Positions 12,574 to 23,323 of a stretch of DNA of 64,000 nucleotides are shown one piece after another. Source of the stretch: Erigeron canadensis (lineage: Eukaryota; Streptophyta; Magnoliopsida; Asterales; Asteraceae); contig NC_057765.1 of assembly GCF_010389155.1 (NCBI RefSeq), positions 42,613,559 through 42,677,558 on the forward strand, in the 5' to 3' direction. The notes beneath the pieces were generated by a model that was not told the DNA's origin, did not search any database, and was given only the letters and a program-made list of their open reading frames with translations. The position numbers and the translations under genes were made by a program. The stretch's first letter is position 1, and every line of letters begins with the position of its first letter.

Positions 12574-15199
12574 TTATTTGAAACTCTTTATTATTTTATC
12601 ATTTATGATATTTTTTAGAAAATCTCGAACACAAAAAAGTAATTAGTTTTTTTGAACAAAAAAATAATTAATTAATTGATAAATATATCAGAATCATTAT
12701 GTAGCTAGAAATAATATTTGATTATGAAATGCGAAAGAAAGCTATTGATCCATGTGGCACAATGCAAATAAATGTTGCCACATACTTTAAATAAAGGAAA
12801 AGAACAAATAATACCTATTCGAGATATTCAAGAAAGTGACATATTTGACAAATGTGTATGATGTTAAAAACCAATAGTGAACTGAGAAAAGGATATAGAA
12901 CAATTTTATGAGCGAAGATATTTGAAAAAGATTAAGTCTAAATTTACGGTGGCTTCAAAGCTAGAGCCAAAATAATAATAATAATAATAATGTTCATGTA
13001 GATTTTTTCTAATTTTCTTTAATGGTTAAATATTATTCTTATTTTTTTTTCGACAATCATAAGTTTATGTCAAGTAGACTAATCTTACATTAATGTTAAT
13101 CAATAGTCATAATAATGATAATACTTTTTTAACCTTGAAATTTTTATAGATAGATGATTTGAAATGATATGACATGTTTCTAAATCTTGTAAACTTTAAG
13201 TTAAATTTTCAAATTTTTACCTAGAAAAAATGTTTGAGACTTTGAGGTGGTCATATGCATCTAGTTTTCACTTATCAAATGAAATCAATACCCTTAATTC
13301 CAATTTTACTAAACATCCTTTTGAAAATATAGATACTCGAAGATGATTTACCTACGTTGACTATCACCTTTGTGGTATTTGAAGTCTGAATATTTTAACA
13401 TATGATAGCTATCTCGCATATACCGTTATCATACTAATCTTAATGCAACGTACGTTTGTCCCGTTCAAAGATTGTTTTTAATAGATTACCAAATTAAGAA
13501 GTAGATCGAATACATGCGCGCGGTTGTCATTTTTGCTATTTGCTAATATTTAGGTGTTTTTTTTTTCTCCATAAGCCATCAATTACAGTGAGACTCGTTT
13601 TCATTATAATATAAGGTTAGATCAGTAGTAAATATTTTAACTTTTGTTTTTAGAGGTAATATTTTTATAGATAGATGATTTGAAATGATATGACATGTTT
13701 CTAAATCTTGTAAACTTTAAGGTAGGCACTGAAACAATACCTTGATTGGGTATTACGAGCATGGTACCCGCGCAATGCGGCGACGATGACATTAGTTGCG
13801 ATGTGGTGATGTCGACGGATGGTGATGACGTCGGCGCTAAGTGGTGTAGGTACTTGATACAAAGATATTTTATTTTTATGGATAGTGAATATTTTTAAAA
13901 GACTATGGAATGATTGTATAAGTTAATTAATTAAGGGTATAATGTTAATTTGACATGTCCCAAAATTGTAAACTTTTCAACATAGGAACATAATTTTTAT
14001 ATAGTACTCCAGTATAGATGGGTAATGTATATTGATGTTACTAATCATGGACTAATCTTTTGTTTAAAATGGTCGGAGATTGTTTTCCTTGTAAAGATTA
14101 TAACTTTTCCCAACACTTGAAAAAAAATAAAAATTCAATAATAGTATTTTTAAATCACATATTTCTGTATACCATCATTTGTTTAGTCACTAACAATATA
14201 TGGTTGGCAATTCTGAGTCACATGCACACATGGAAAATAATTCGACTAGAAAGGTAAAAGTTTATAATATATGGTAATTTACATCAATCGTCTCTCTATT
14301 TTATCATTTTTCCACGAGCTACCACTTCAAGGAATAAGCTGAAAGACAAACCGTAAAGGTGTTTTTGAGAAAAAGGATGAATAAAAGACATAAATATCTT
14401 TCATGTGGCATCTAACGAAATATGTTAATATAGTTGGCTTTCGAGATGTTTTTAAGGAAAAAAAGACTATCATGAGGTCGTTTAATGTAATAAAAATTTC
14501 ATATGATGGCTCGTAAAAAATGATAAACTAAAGGGTCAGTTGATAGAATTTACTTTTGATGAGTGAAAATGATTGAGTAGACCAATGAATCATCAATAAT
14601 TTCAACTTATTGTAAATAATTTCAATTTATTGTAAATGGTAAGCATGTTTATCATAGATGAGTATTGATGCAATTGTAATTTGTTTGTCGTATTAATAAA
14701 ACGAACAAGATATCGGCTACTTTTTAAGAAAAATAAAAATAAAAAGGGGAGTGATTAATCTTCCTAATTCGTTAGGCTAAAAATTCTCTTAACTAATTGG
14801 ATGGTGACATGTGAAAATTCAAGAGAGAGATTAGGAAAGAGATTAAGGGGGTGTTTGGTTCAAACAGAGGAAATAGTAAGAATAAGAGAAATGTAATGAG
14901 TAAGGAATGCTATTATTATAAAAAGTTATTATATAATAATTAATAATAATAATAATAATGAGATGTGAGAAAAGAAGTGAGGTATTTTAGGAAGATCCAT
15001 CATTTTTCAAATAAAAATCATGCATCGTTATAAGTATTAGTTTAAAAAGTTATACTCGTATTGATTAATAGAAAAAACCGAAAAGTTTGAATAGAGGAGG
15101 GGTGAAGGAGTATAAAATGAAGAGAGATTCAAGGACCAAAGCAGTGGACATGTGTGCAGAAATCCAGGCATGAAAAGATCAATTTTGCATTAACTTCAA
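12574..15199. other. Intergenic DNA upstream of the CRINKLY4-like gene
   Basis: No gene is supported. A 62-base segment (TTTTTATAGATAGATGATTT and onward to TAAACTTTAAG) occurs at about 13139-13200 and again at about 13660-13722. A GC-richer patch (about 13755-13850, with GATGATGTCG/GCGGCGACGATG-like runs) stands out from its AT-rich surroundings. GGGGGTGTTTGGTTC at about 14848 resembles a MITE end, but no partner end was found. Confidence 0.5.
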
Positions 15200-15210
15200 A
15201 CATTTAATGC
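15200..15210 (+). promoter_or_regulatory. L1-box-like palindrome upstream of the CRINKLY4-like gene
   Basis: ACATTTAATGC matches 10 of 11 positions of the palindrome GCATTTAATGC, the core bound by the epidermal HD-ZIP IV factors ATML1 and PDF2. It sits about 555 bases before the proposed start codon, at the head of the CT-rich leader. CRINKLY4 genes are known to be expressed in the outer cell layer and to be targets of these factors in Arabidopsis. A single short site can occur by chance in AT-rich DNA. Confidence 0.35.
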
Positions 15211-15764
15211 ATTCAACTACACTCTCTCTTTCTTTCCTTCCTTTGAAACTATTATCACCTCCTCCAATTACACACATTCATTCAATTCCGTTTCTACCAC
15301 CACCACCCCACCCCCATTTGGTGTTTCCTTTTTCCAGTAAGTTGTTCACCACTCTCTCTCTTTCTCACTCTATATTTCTTGATATAAAAAATATATATAT
15401 ATATATACACACACAAACACGATACTTTACTAAAAAAGTTTTATTAAAGATTTGATCTTTTTCTTGTTGTAATGATATATTCCTAGCTGGTTTTGTATGA
15501 TTCCATCTGGGTAATGGTTTTCTTGGAGAGTTTTTGAGATTTTAAAGAGTTATTTTGAGAATGTTTGAATGGGCTTGTTTGACTGTTTTCAGTCAACTGA
15601 TGTTGGGTTTTTTTTATTTAATGGATGTTTGTGAAGTAAGATCTGATGAATGTGTTTTGGGGGAATTCTGATTAGCATTAGTGTTTTAGTATGTGGATTT
15701 GGAGGTGTTTTTGGTGGGAATTGATTATAGTTTTTATTTGACCTTAGTTAGTCAACTTTTGATA
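15211..15764 (+). promoter_or_regulatory. CT-rich leader of the CRINKLY4-like gene
   Basis: CTCTCTCTTTCTTTCC-type pyrimidine runs (about 15221-15245 and 15351-15372) followed by AT/AC microsatellite sequence and a T-rich stretch look like a plant promoter-proximal region and 5' UTR. Exact transcription start and any leader intron cannot be placed from sequence alone. Confidence 0.4.
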
Positions 15765-18455
15765 ATGGGGATTTTAAGGTGTTTTGTTGAGGATTTGACA
15801 CTACAAACTTTATTGTTTATAATTGTTGCATCTGATTTAAATGGTTTAGTGATTGGTCTTGGCTCAATGTCTTCCATTGCTATATCTTATGGTGAATATG
15901 GTACTGCATTTTGTGGTCTAAGATCAGATGGGTCTCACTTTGTGTCGTGTTATGGTTCGAATTCGGCTGTTACTAGCTCAACACCTTCACTTGTACAGTT
16001 TTCCGGGTTAACTGCTGGCAATGGGTTTGTTTGTGGGCTTTTGATGACTAACAGTCAGCCTTTCTGTTGGGGGAACAGTAGTTTTATAGCCATGGGTTTT
16101 CCTAGGCCCATGGCTATATCTGCTGAGTTCATAGAACTCAGCGCCGGAGACCACCATTTATGTGGTCTCCGGAAACCCCTGATGGGCATTCAAAGAAATA
16201 TTTCGCTTGTTGATTGTTGGGGTTATAACATGACTAGAAGTCATGTTTTTGAAGGTCAGATCCAGTCTGTTTCTGCTGGCTCTGAATTCAACTGTGGACT
16301 GTTTTCACAAAACCGTAGTGCATTTTGTTGGGGTGATGAGACGAGCAGTGGCGTGATTAGCAGTGTGCCAAAGAATGCTAAGTTTCGGAAGATATCAGCT
16401 GGTGGTTATCATGTTTGTGGGATAATAGAAGGTATCGAGTCGAATGTTTTATGTTGGGGAACGAGCTGGGAGTCTCAAGAGGAAATTGCAATGGCATTGG
16501 CACGTCAGGGCCAAGTCAATGTTGACTTGGCCCCACTTGACCCGATGCTTTCTGTAGTTGGAGGAAGGTTTCATGCTTGTGGTATCATAAGCTATAGCCA
16601 TGAGGTGGTTTGTTGGGGTTTTCGGGTTGATATGAGCACCCAACCTCCAAAAGGAGTTCGCCTTTATGAAATTGCTGCGGGGGACTACTTTTCTTGTGGC
16701 GTTGTGGCTGATAAATCGCTTTCTCCTGTTTGTTGGGGTGCTGGTTTTCCGACATCATTGCCGTTGGCTGTTTCTCCTGGAGTCTGCCGGTCAAATAGTT
16801 GTGAAGATGGTTTTTATGAGTATAATAACAGCAGCTCACCTTGTAAGTCACCTGGATCACGAATTTGTTTACCTTGTAGCCATGAATGCCCGTCTGAAAT
16901 GTATCAAAAAACTGAATGCACAAAAGATGCTGACCGAGTTTGTGAGTATAACTGCTCAAATTGTACCTCAATCGAGTGTTCTTCACACTGTTCATATACC
17001 GACAAGAAAGCAGAAAGATTTTGGTCAATGCAGTTACCGGTAATCATTGGGGAAATTGTATTTGGGGTGTTATTAGTGATTGTGGTATCGTTGACTGCTG
17101 TTTTTTATGTACGTTACAAGTTAAGGAACTGTAAATGCTCTCCGAAAGGCATTAAATTCTTGAAAAGCAACGGGTTTCAGAAAGACGGTGGAAAGATTCA
17201 GCCCGATTTGGACGAGTTAAAGATCAGAAGAGCTCGAGTTTTTAGCTATGATGAACTTGACCGTGCTACTGGTGGTTTTACAGAAGAAGCGCAAGTCGGA
17301 AAAGGTAGTTTTTCATGCGTTTTTAAGGGTATTTTGAAAGATGGTGTTGTTGTTGCTGTTAAAAGAGCAATCCTTTCACCTGATATGAAGAAGAATTCAA
17401 TGGAGTTTCATAATGAACTCGATTTGCTATCTAGATTGAATCATGCACATTTACTTAATTTGCTCGGATACTGTGAAGAAGGTGAACAACGGTTGTTGGT
17501 TTACGAGTTCATGGCTAATGGGTCATTGCATCAGCATCTTCATGGCAACCCAAAGGCATTGCGGGCACAGTTGGATTGGGTGAAACGGGTAACAATAGCT
17601 GTGCAAGCAGCTCGAGGAATCGAGTATTTACATGGTTACGCCTGCCCGCCAGTGATCCACCGCGACATAAAGTCATCAAATATTCTAATCGATGAAGAAC
17701 ACAATGCACGTGTGGCTGATTTTGGGCTTTCGTTGTTGGGACCAGCAAACAGCAGCTCGCCTTTAGCTGAGCTGCCAGCAGGAACTCTAGGGTATCTAGA
17801 TCCGGAATACTACAGACTTCACTACCTCACAACGAAATCTGACGTGTACAGCTTTGGTGTGTTGCTTCTTGAGATCCTCAGTGGACGGAAAGCCATAGAT
17901 ATGCAATTTGAAGAAGGCAATATTGTTGAATGGGCGGTACCATTGATCAAAGCTGGTGAGATTCACGCAATTCTTGATACTGCCTTAGCACCACCATCAG
18001 ATCTAGAGGCATTGAAAAGGATAGCGAATGTAGCATGTAAATGTGTGAGAATGAGAGGTAAAGAACGACCGTCTATGGATAAAGTGACCACAGCGCTAGA
18101 ACGAGCATTAGCAATGTTAATGGGAAGTCCAAGCAATGATCAGCCAATCTTACCGACCGAAGTTGTTTTAGGTAGTAGTCGAATGCACAAAAAATCATCA
18201 CAACGGTCATCAAACCGATCAGAACTTGAAGGTGATGAGACAGAGGATCAAAGGATCGAGTTCAGAGCTCCATCGTGGATCACATTTCCAAGTGTGGCGT
18301 CGTCTCAGAGGAGAAAGTCATCTGTTTCAGAGGTGGATGTGGTCGATCCAAAGATACCAGAAAACAAGAACATGGGTGATGGATTGAGGAGCTTGGAAGA
18401 AGAGATTGGACCAGCTTCACCACAAGAACACATGTTCTTGCAGCATAACTTTTGA
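15765..18455 (+). CDS. ACR4: CRINKLY4-type receptor-like kinase
   Basis: A single-exon gene for a plasma-membrane receptor kinase of the CRINKLY4 family, which controls epidermal identity and formative divisions. The frame is open from 15693, but the ATG at 15765 gives 896 residues, the usual family length, and starts directly before a hydrophobic signal segment. In order: seven crinkly repeats (each with a CGL/CGI then CWG pattern, about residues 29-345), a Cys-rich TNFR-like region (about 345-415), a membrane segment (about 424-450), and a Ser/Thr kinase. The kinase shows GKGSFS near 512, AVKRA, HRDIKSSN near 632, ADFGLS near 651 and GTLGYLDPEYY, so it looks catalytically competent. The C-terminal tail is Ser-rich. 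No frameshift or stop interrupts it. Upstream lie a CT-rich leader and an L1-box-like site. Confidence 0.95.
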   Translation: MGILRCFVEDLTLQTLLFIIVASDLNGLVIGLGSMSSIAISYGEYGTAFCGLRSDGSHFVSCYGSNSAVTSSTPSLVQFSGLTAGNGFVCGLLMTNSQPFCWGNSSFIAMGFPRPMAISAEFIELSAGDHHLCGLRKPLMGIQRNISLVDCWGYNMTRSHVFEGQIQSVSAGSEFNCGLFSQNRSAFCWGDETSSGVISSVPKNAKFRKISAGGYHVCGIIEGIESNVLCWGTSWESQEEIAMALARQGQVNVDLAPLDPMLSVVGGRFHACGIISYSHEVVCWGFRVDMSTQPPKGVRLYEIAAGDYFSCGVVADKSLSPVCWGAGFPTSLPLAVSPGVCRSNSCEDGFYEYNNSSSPCKSPGSRICLPCSHECPSEMYQKTECTKDADRVCEYNCSNCTSIECSSHCSYTDKKAERFWSMQLPVIIGEIVFGVLLVIVVSLTAVFYVRYKLRNCKCSPKGIKFLKSNGFQKDGGKIQPDLDELKIRRARVFSYDELDRATGGFTEEAQVGKGSFSCVFKGILKDGVVVAVKRAILSPDMKKNSMEFHNELDLLSRLNHAHLLNLLGYCEEGEQRLLVYEFMANGSLHQHLHGNPKALRAQLDWVKRVTIAVQAARGIEYLHGYACPPVIHRDIKSSNILIDEEHNARVADFGLSLLGPANSSSPLAELPAGTLGYLDPEYYRLHYLTTKSDVYSFGVLLLEILSGRKAIDMQFEEGNIVEWAVPLIKAGEIHAILDTALAPPSDLEALKRIANVACKCVRMRGKERPSMDKVTTALERALAMLMGSPSNDQPILPTEVVLGSSRMHKKSSQRSSNRSELEGDETEDQRIEFRAPSWITFPSVASSQRRKSSVSEVDVVDPKIPENKNMGDGLRSLEEEIGPASPQEHMFLQHNF

Positions 18456-19429
18456 GTCATTGTTGATGATGTATGTTGGAGGAAGGGATATATGAATTTG
18501 TGAAGTAATCATTTATTGAAACTTGTTTGTGAAATCTAAGATTTTGGTTCAATTTTATTGCGTTTAATCCGAATCCAGTGGTTTAACCATCAAATATGAG
18601 CTGACAACATGACAAACATTTCCAGATGTTAGTCCTATCTTTAGAGAATATGATTTTGGACATATTTTTCTGAAAATTTATTTAATATTACATGCATATT
18701 ACAAGTGTATTTTATCAATTATTTTTCTCTTCTTTTTTTAATTTCTCCCAATATCATCTTATTTTTCTTTTACAAAAATATATTTATTATTGTTATCGTT
18801 ACTTAAAAGAACAAATTATAATTTGCTAGTTAGAGCATAAATTATTTTAAGTACAAAAAGGGAGCATAAATTCAAAAAGCAAAAAAGGGAAATATCTATT
18901 TCAGTTTTTTGGACAAAAAAAGAACTTGAACTTTTAAACTTAGTTGGAAAACAAACACTTAGCAATGTGGTGTCGAATTAATCAGTGAAATAAGTAGCCT
19001 TCCTATGAGCATGTATAACTTGTGTGCACTACACATATATATATCACAACCATTCAAATCAAAATCTACTAAAACATAAATACCATCAAAACGAGAAGGC
19101 ACACCATCACTACTAGTTCCTATTTAAACTTTGTCTACAACTTGCATCCTTCCGTAAGTTGCCATGAGATAAATACTTGTAACTAATACTTCTTTTGATC
19201 TAAACCTTGTATCTCCATATACTTGCATCACTCATCAAGAGCCACAATACTATTTGGAGGTAAGCCTTACCACCAATATTCCAATAACTAATTTTTAAGA
19301 ACATAAAGAGCACATAATATAAACAAGAAATGGAAAACTTAAGGAATCATGATATCTTCATGATAATCAAGATCGGATCTCCTCACAATATGCCGATAAC
19401 TAATTTTCCTCATATAATAACAATAATCC
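18456..19429. other. 3' flank of the CRINKLY4-like gene, no gene seen
   Basis: AT-rich sequence with no supported gene or recognisable element; the first few hundred bases presumably hold the 3' UTR. Confidence 0.5.
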
Positions 19430-20545
19430 TTAATTTGTTATTTTTATCGTAAACTGAAGTGGGTGAAACAAAAACAAAAGAATCGATTCTATTGTTGATA
19501 CCCATCTTAACCTTCCACTTGAAGTCTTGAACAAATACCTATCATGCTCATCATTATTATTATTACATGGAATTTGGATACATACAGATTTCACTCTTCT
19601 AAACTTGCTCATTGACTCCAACCAGCCCTAACATCTAACTGAATCTTTAACGGAACAAAACCCGCAAGTGGTGTCGACTTGATGGACGAGCACATAGAAT
19701 CTTTTGGAAACGACTTGGCAAACACATAACCTTTTCATATCCATTACTTTGGTGAAGATTTCCAAAACTAGAAACAACTTATTGGTGAAAAACCAACATT
19801 ACCAATTAAGTGTTTTCTTTTGATGAGATTTTTCCGTCATATTTGAATAATGTGATTTCGAAACCTTAAATTCGTAGCTCATCTGTTTTGTGCTCCTGCC
19901 TTTCAAAAGAAAAAAAAAAAACAGGTTCTCGGTGAAAATTTCACCGAGTAAAACCCTTTTCCAAACCTACTTCTTTTTGATATATTTAGGCCCACTATTT
20001 CACTCTCATATCAAAGCCCAAGTTTTTTAGGAAAAAACAAACACGTATATATGAAATCGAATAGACGAATATATATTTTTAATGCTCAGCATGATTGGCT
20101 CAGTTATAAACGTCTTGGGAGACAGAGGTCTGGGTTCGATTCTCATCTCATGTAAAGGTTGGAGGACCATTTTTATCATTTAGGTAGAGTATGGAAGCGG
20201 ATTCTCTACTTAGTTAGAGATAAAGTCTGTCTACATCTTGACCTCCCCATACACCGTCGAGGTATTGAGACTCAAAACCTGTAGAAGCTGGCATTGAGCG
20301 GTTTCTTACTTTATTTATATTTTTAATGCTTTGAATCTACAATTAATAAACCTTTTGATAACACAATCTTTTATTAATCTACCATAATCATGCATTTGTT
20401 ACTTTCTACCGTTTGTAATAGAAGTTATACAAAATATCTATATCACTTTCATAAAATAAAATTGATTGAGTGAGGCTATGCACACATCCACTACATTCCG
20501 GTAGCAGATACCCTTATACGCCATGCCCCAGATGTCATAGATCCC
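19430..20545 (-). pseudogene. F-box-like gene fragment, copy 1 of a duplicated block
   Basis: On the minus strand short frames read CGFCSVKDSVR, a stop, then GWLESMSKFRRVKSVCIQIP, and later IESILLFLF. The same sequence in better condition lies at 24914-25190. The C-terminal style (Trp-Leu-Glu, Phe-Lys-Arg-Val-Lys-Phe-Val-Cys) resembles the region after the F-box in plant F-box proteins, but no F-box is present and the family call is tentative. The frame is broken by stops. Homology with copy 2 continues as non-coding DNA to about 20545. A SINE at 20087-20315 is present only in this copy. Confidence 0.5.
20087..20315 (+). mobile_element. tRNA-derived SINE with 15-bp target duplication
   Basis: It has an A-box-like TGGCTCAGTTA (about 20096) and a B-box-like GGTTCGATTC (20133-20142). 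It is bounded by an exact 15-bp direct repeat TATATTTTTAATGCT at 20072-20086 and 20316-20330. The paralogous block holds the same site unfilled (TATATTTTTAATGCT once, near 26483-26498), which demonstrates the insertion. The 3' half matches the SINE at 4445-4700. Confidence 0.85.
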
Positions 20546-20674
20546 TCGAGAAGGAGAATCGTAGTTCAGTTCGATCAATTAAAACCTTCGATACACATCT
20601 CACGTTTGGTTATATGTAAGATCACCATTGCAATGTCTCATAGTGTAATAAGGGTTAATGCGAATGATAATTAA

Positions 20675-21485
20675 TCTATAACACCTGTTTTGTAGGGCTA
20701 GAATTGAAGGGTGTTATTTTGATATATATTTTCAATCTGCACCACACATTTTCAGATGCGGACCTTCGGAATTGAACCTTTTAACGTTTGTGTTTAATTG
20801 TGTTTGATCATTAACAATGCAATACTCTTATGTTAAAAAAAAAACTCTGTTAAAACACGATTTACAAAAAAGGGTTACTTGAATACTTAATCTAAATCAA
20901 CATGAACTCCTTTCAGTATTCATAATATCTCTCAATAAAAAAAGGGATAATTTACTCCTTTTTTGTATATTAATTTTGCGTATTAATGTTTAAAGTTACA
21001 GTTGTCACTCAAATCAAGAGTCCTAATTGTTATCAAAGAATATAAAAACAATCCTAATTGTTATCTAATTATCATAGGACAGATGATTGAAAATAAACTT
21101 ATGCGTGTTATGGACCTGCATCATGATCAAATACATATACTTGAATGTCAAGTACAGGATCGCAAGTATTTTTATATTTTAATTCTTAATTATCTTTCAT
21201 AATAATATCACATTATGAGTACAAGTGTACAACTGGTTTCAAAATATTCTATAATATTATAACATGTGCAATGTGAAATGACTACGATAAACAATTTCAT
21301 CAATATGTCTCAGATAATAATGACAGTGACGAACCTATGATTATTGTACTACAACTTGCAAAATATGACACTTAGAACCGTATATCTTCAAAATTATAAA
21401 ATTTTATGACCTAAATGTATGAAGATCTAATATTGATAATATCGTAAACCTCGTGTCCAGTGTTGGACACAGGTCTAAAATCTAG
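20675..21485 (+). mobile_element. Helitron-like non-autonomous element
   Basis: The proposed 5' end is TCTATAAC at 20675 after an A. The proposed 3' end is CTAG at 21482-21485, followed by T. A hairpin sits 15 bases before the 3' end: stem GTGTCC (21453-21458), loop AGTGTT, stem GGACAC (21465-21470). This arrangement (5' TC, 3' hairpin plus CTRR, insertion between A and T) is the Helitron signature. It encodes no helicase. Confidence 0.5.
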
Positions 21486-21492
21486 TAATTAA

Positions 21493-21671
21493 TCTATAAC
21501 ACCTGTTTTGTAGGGCTAGAATTGAAGGGTGTTATTTTGATATATATTTTCAATCTGCACCACACATTTTCAGATGCGGACCTTCGGAATTGAACCTTTT
21601 AACGTTTGTGTTTAATTGTGTTTGATCATTAACAATGCAATACTCTTATGTTAAAAAAAAAAACTCTGTTA
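21493..21671 (+). mobile_element. Second, truncated copy of the Helitron-like 5' end
   Basis: This segment repeats the first 178 or so bases of the element at 20675 almost perfectly, through the A run and ACTCTGTTA. Both copies are preceded by the same 7 bases, TAATTAA (20668-20674 and 21486-21492). The arrangement is therefore a tandem repeat with period 818 and a truncated second unit. Confidence 0.7.
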
Positions 21672-21816
21672 GTTAATATCAACATTTCCAGATCTAATAT
21701 ATCAACACAGAGCTAGTACATATGATGTTATACATATTTTTTGGTTTGCAAAATTTTAATTAAAATAGCTCGGGTTGATTAACTTGTATATATCTACCCA
21801 TATATGAAAACATGAT

Positions 21817-23323
21817 TCAAGAGGTTATTGAATGACATGTAGCACTTGGAGAGTTCTGAAGGAAGTAGTTTTTTATCTGAACGGGTAATGTTGCGATACG
21901 CTTATTTTGCTCCAACGACTTTGCAATGATCTTCAAAGACTTCAAGTTATTGAAGGGACATGGTTCACACGAAAGTCGGTCCAGGCATGAGTTTGAGAAA
22001 TTCTGTACAAATTAAAGGATGCAAACAAATTACATAAGTAAGAGTTTATAAATTTGGATACATATATATGCACAAAGAATAAGATATGATAGAATCACTA
22101 TATGATTAAAATCTCTAAGTATACTGAAAACAGAAAGGATTTTGGGTAGGAGGTACCCTGTGGGCAAAAGAAATAAATTGAAGCAAACACTTGTGTAGTT
22201 ATGCATGTATAGCTTAATTAAGTTAATTGTTGGACAATCAAGTGAACTAAATTTGCACTAGCTTGCATTCTTCAATTGTTGAAGAATTTTAACTTTAAAT
22301 TGCAAGTTGAGCCCATCTTAATCACCAAGACGCTGAAAATATATTTAAAGTAGCCATATATATAGCTCAATAAATCACGATGACAAAAATATTAACATAG
22401 TTGTACGTACCTCAATAATGTCCCCATCAAGATTCAGAAATTGGGCCTTGCAAATTATCCGGAACAGATTGAGTAGTTGGGAACCATGCCTCTGCTCTTT
22501 TTTACCGCCTCCAAAAGAGAGGTTCACTTTCTCCAGAGAATTGAAGCCGCATCTGTGGAGAGCGGCAGAAGGAGAGGTCCACCGTTCTTTAATTTATAAG
22601 GATATGCGGTGATTGATGCTGTCAGACTCTTTAGCCGAGGAGCAACTACATTGAAAACCTTCGGAAAGGCGACCGAATTTGTAATTGTGAGATTCAGGAG
22701 TTGCGGTGCACAAACGTTGAATATCCTCCTTCCATGCATATGAACCCGATCTAAAGTGAGATCCTTTAAGTTGACACACTTGGAGAGAAGATTGAAACTC
22801 TTGTTTCGGGATCATCTAACCTTGTTTTGCGTAATCTCAGAGTTTCTAAAGCCGGAAAATCCCATGCTAATTCTCGTAAATAATCCATGTGATACCTGGA
22901 ATAGCGAGGGTCTTCCTCAAGTATGAAATTTTTAAGAGTGCCTGAACTAATAAAAAGATATGGGAACTCTCTTCTGCTTACGCATCTCATTGTCAATTTC
23001 CTAGCATTATGCAAGTTTGCATAGTTCATTATCTTTTCAACACACTCGTGATCGGTTTGCCTATCGAATCTGAGCTCAACCTCAGAAACTTCCATATAAT
23101 CATTGCGGTGAGTTAGCATATGCTCCACAAACTCACGCTTAGGTTTAAACTTACGACAATCTAATTTGATATTCGACATTGAAGTCCAAGTATCCTTCCA
23201 TCTACGAGACAATATACAAGTCCGGACAGCATATGTCATGTCAAGGAAGGACAGAATATGATGAATGATGTCGTCTGGCAAGTCGCTTATTCTATCTTGT
23301 TCCATACTTGCTCCATTATCCAT
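21817..23323 (-). pseudogene. Broken F-box/LRR gene
   Basis: Exon 1 (22411-23323) starts with an F-box (RISDLPDDIIHHILSFLDM, then CILSRRWKDTW) followed by LRR-like sequence (LRELAWDFPALETLRLRKTRL, read in two adjoining parts). The frame breaks near 22800 (one base short) and resumes as NLLSKCVNLKDLTL. It breaks again near 22570-22600 and resumes as LHRCGFNSLEKVNLSFGGG. Exon 1 ends at a good GTACGT donor. A terminal exon (21817-22012) reads CLDRLSCEPCPFNNLKSLKI, typical of the C-terminal LRR region of this family. Sequence between them has in-frame stops. Intact relatives act as SCF substrate adaptors; this copy should not make a full protein unless the frameshifts are sequencing errors. Confidence 0.75.

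Noticed and set aside
14848..15000. GGGGGTGTTTGGTTC as the left end of a MITE
   Set aside because: No matching inverted end or target duplication was found downstream.
15693..15764. Upstream in-frame Met of the CRINKLY4-like gene
   Set aside because: It would add 24 residues before the natural signal segment; the ATG at 15765 gives the usual family length of 896 residues.
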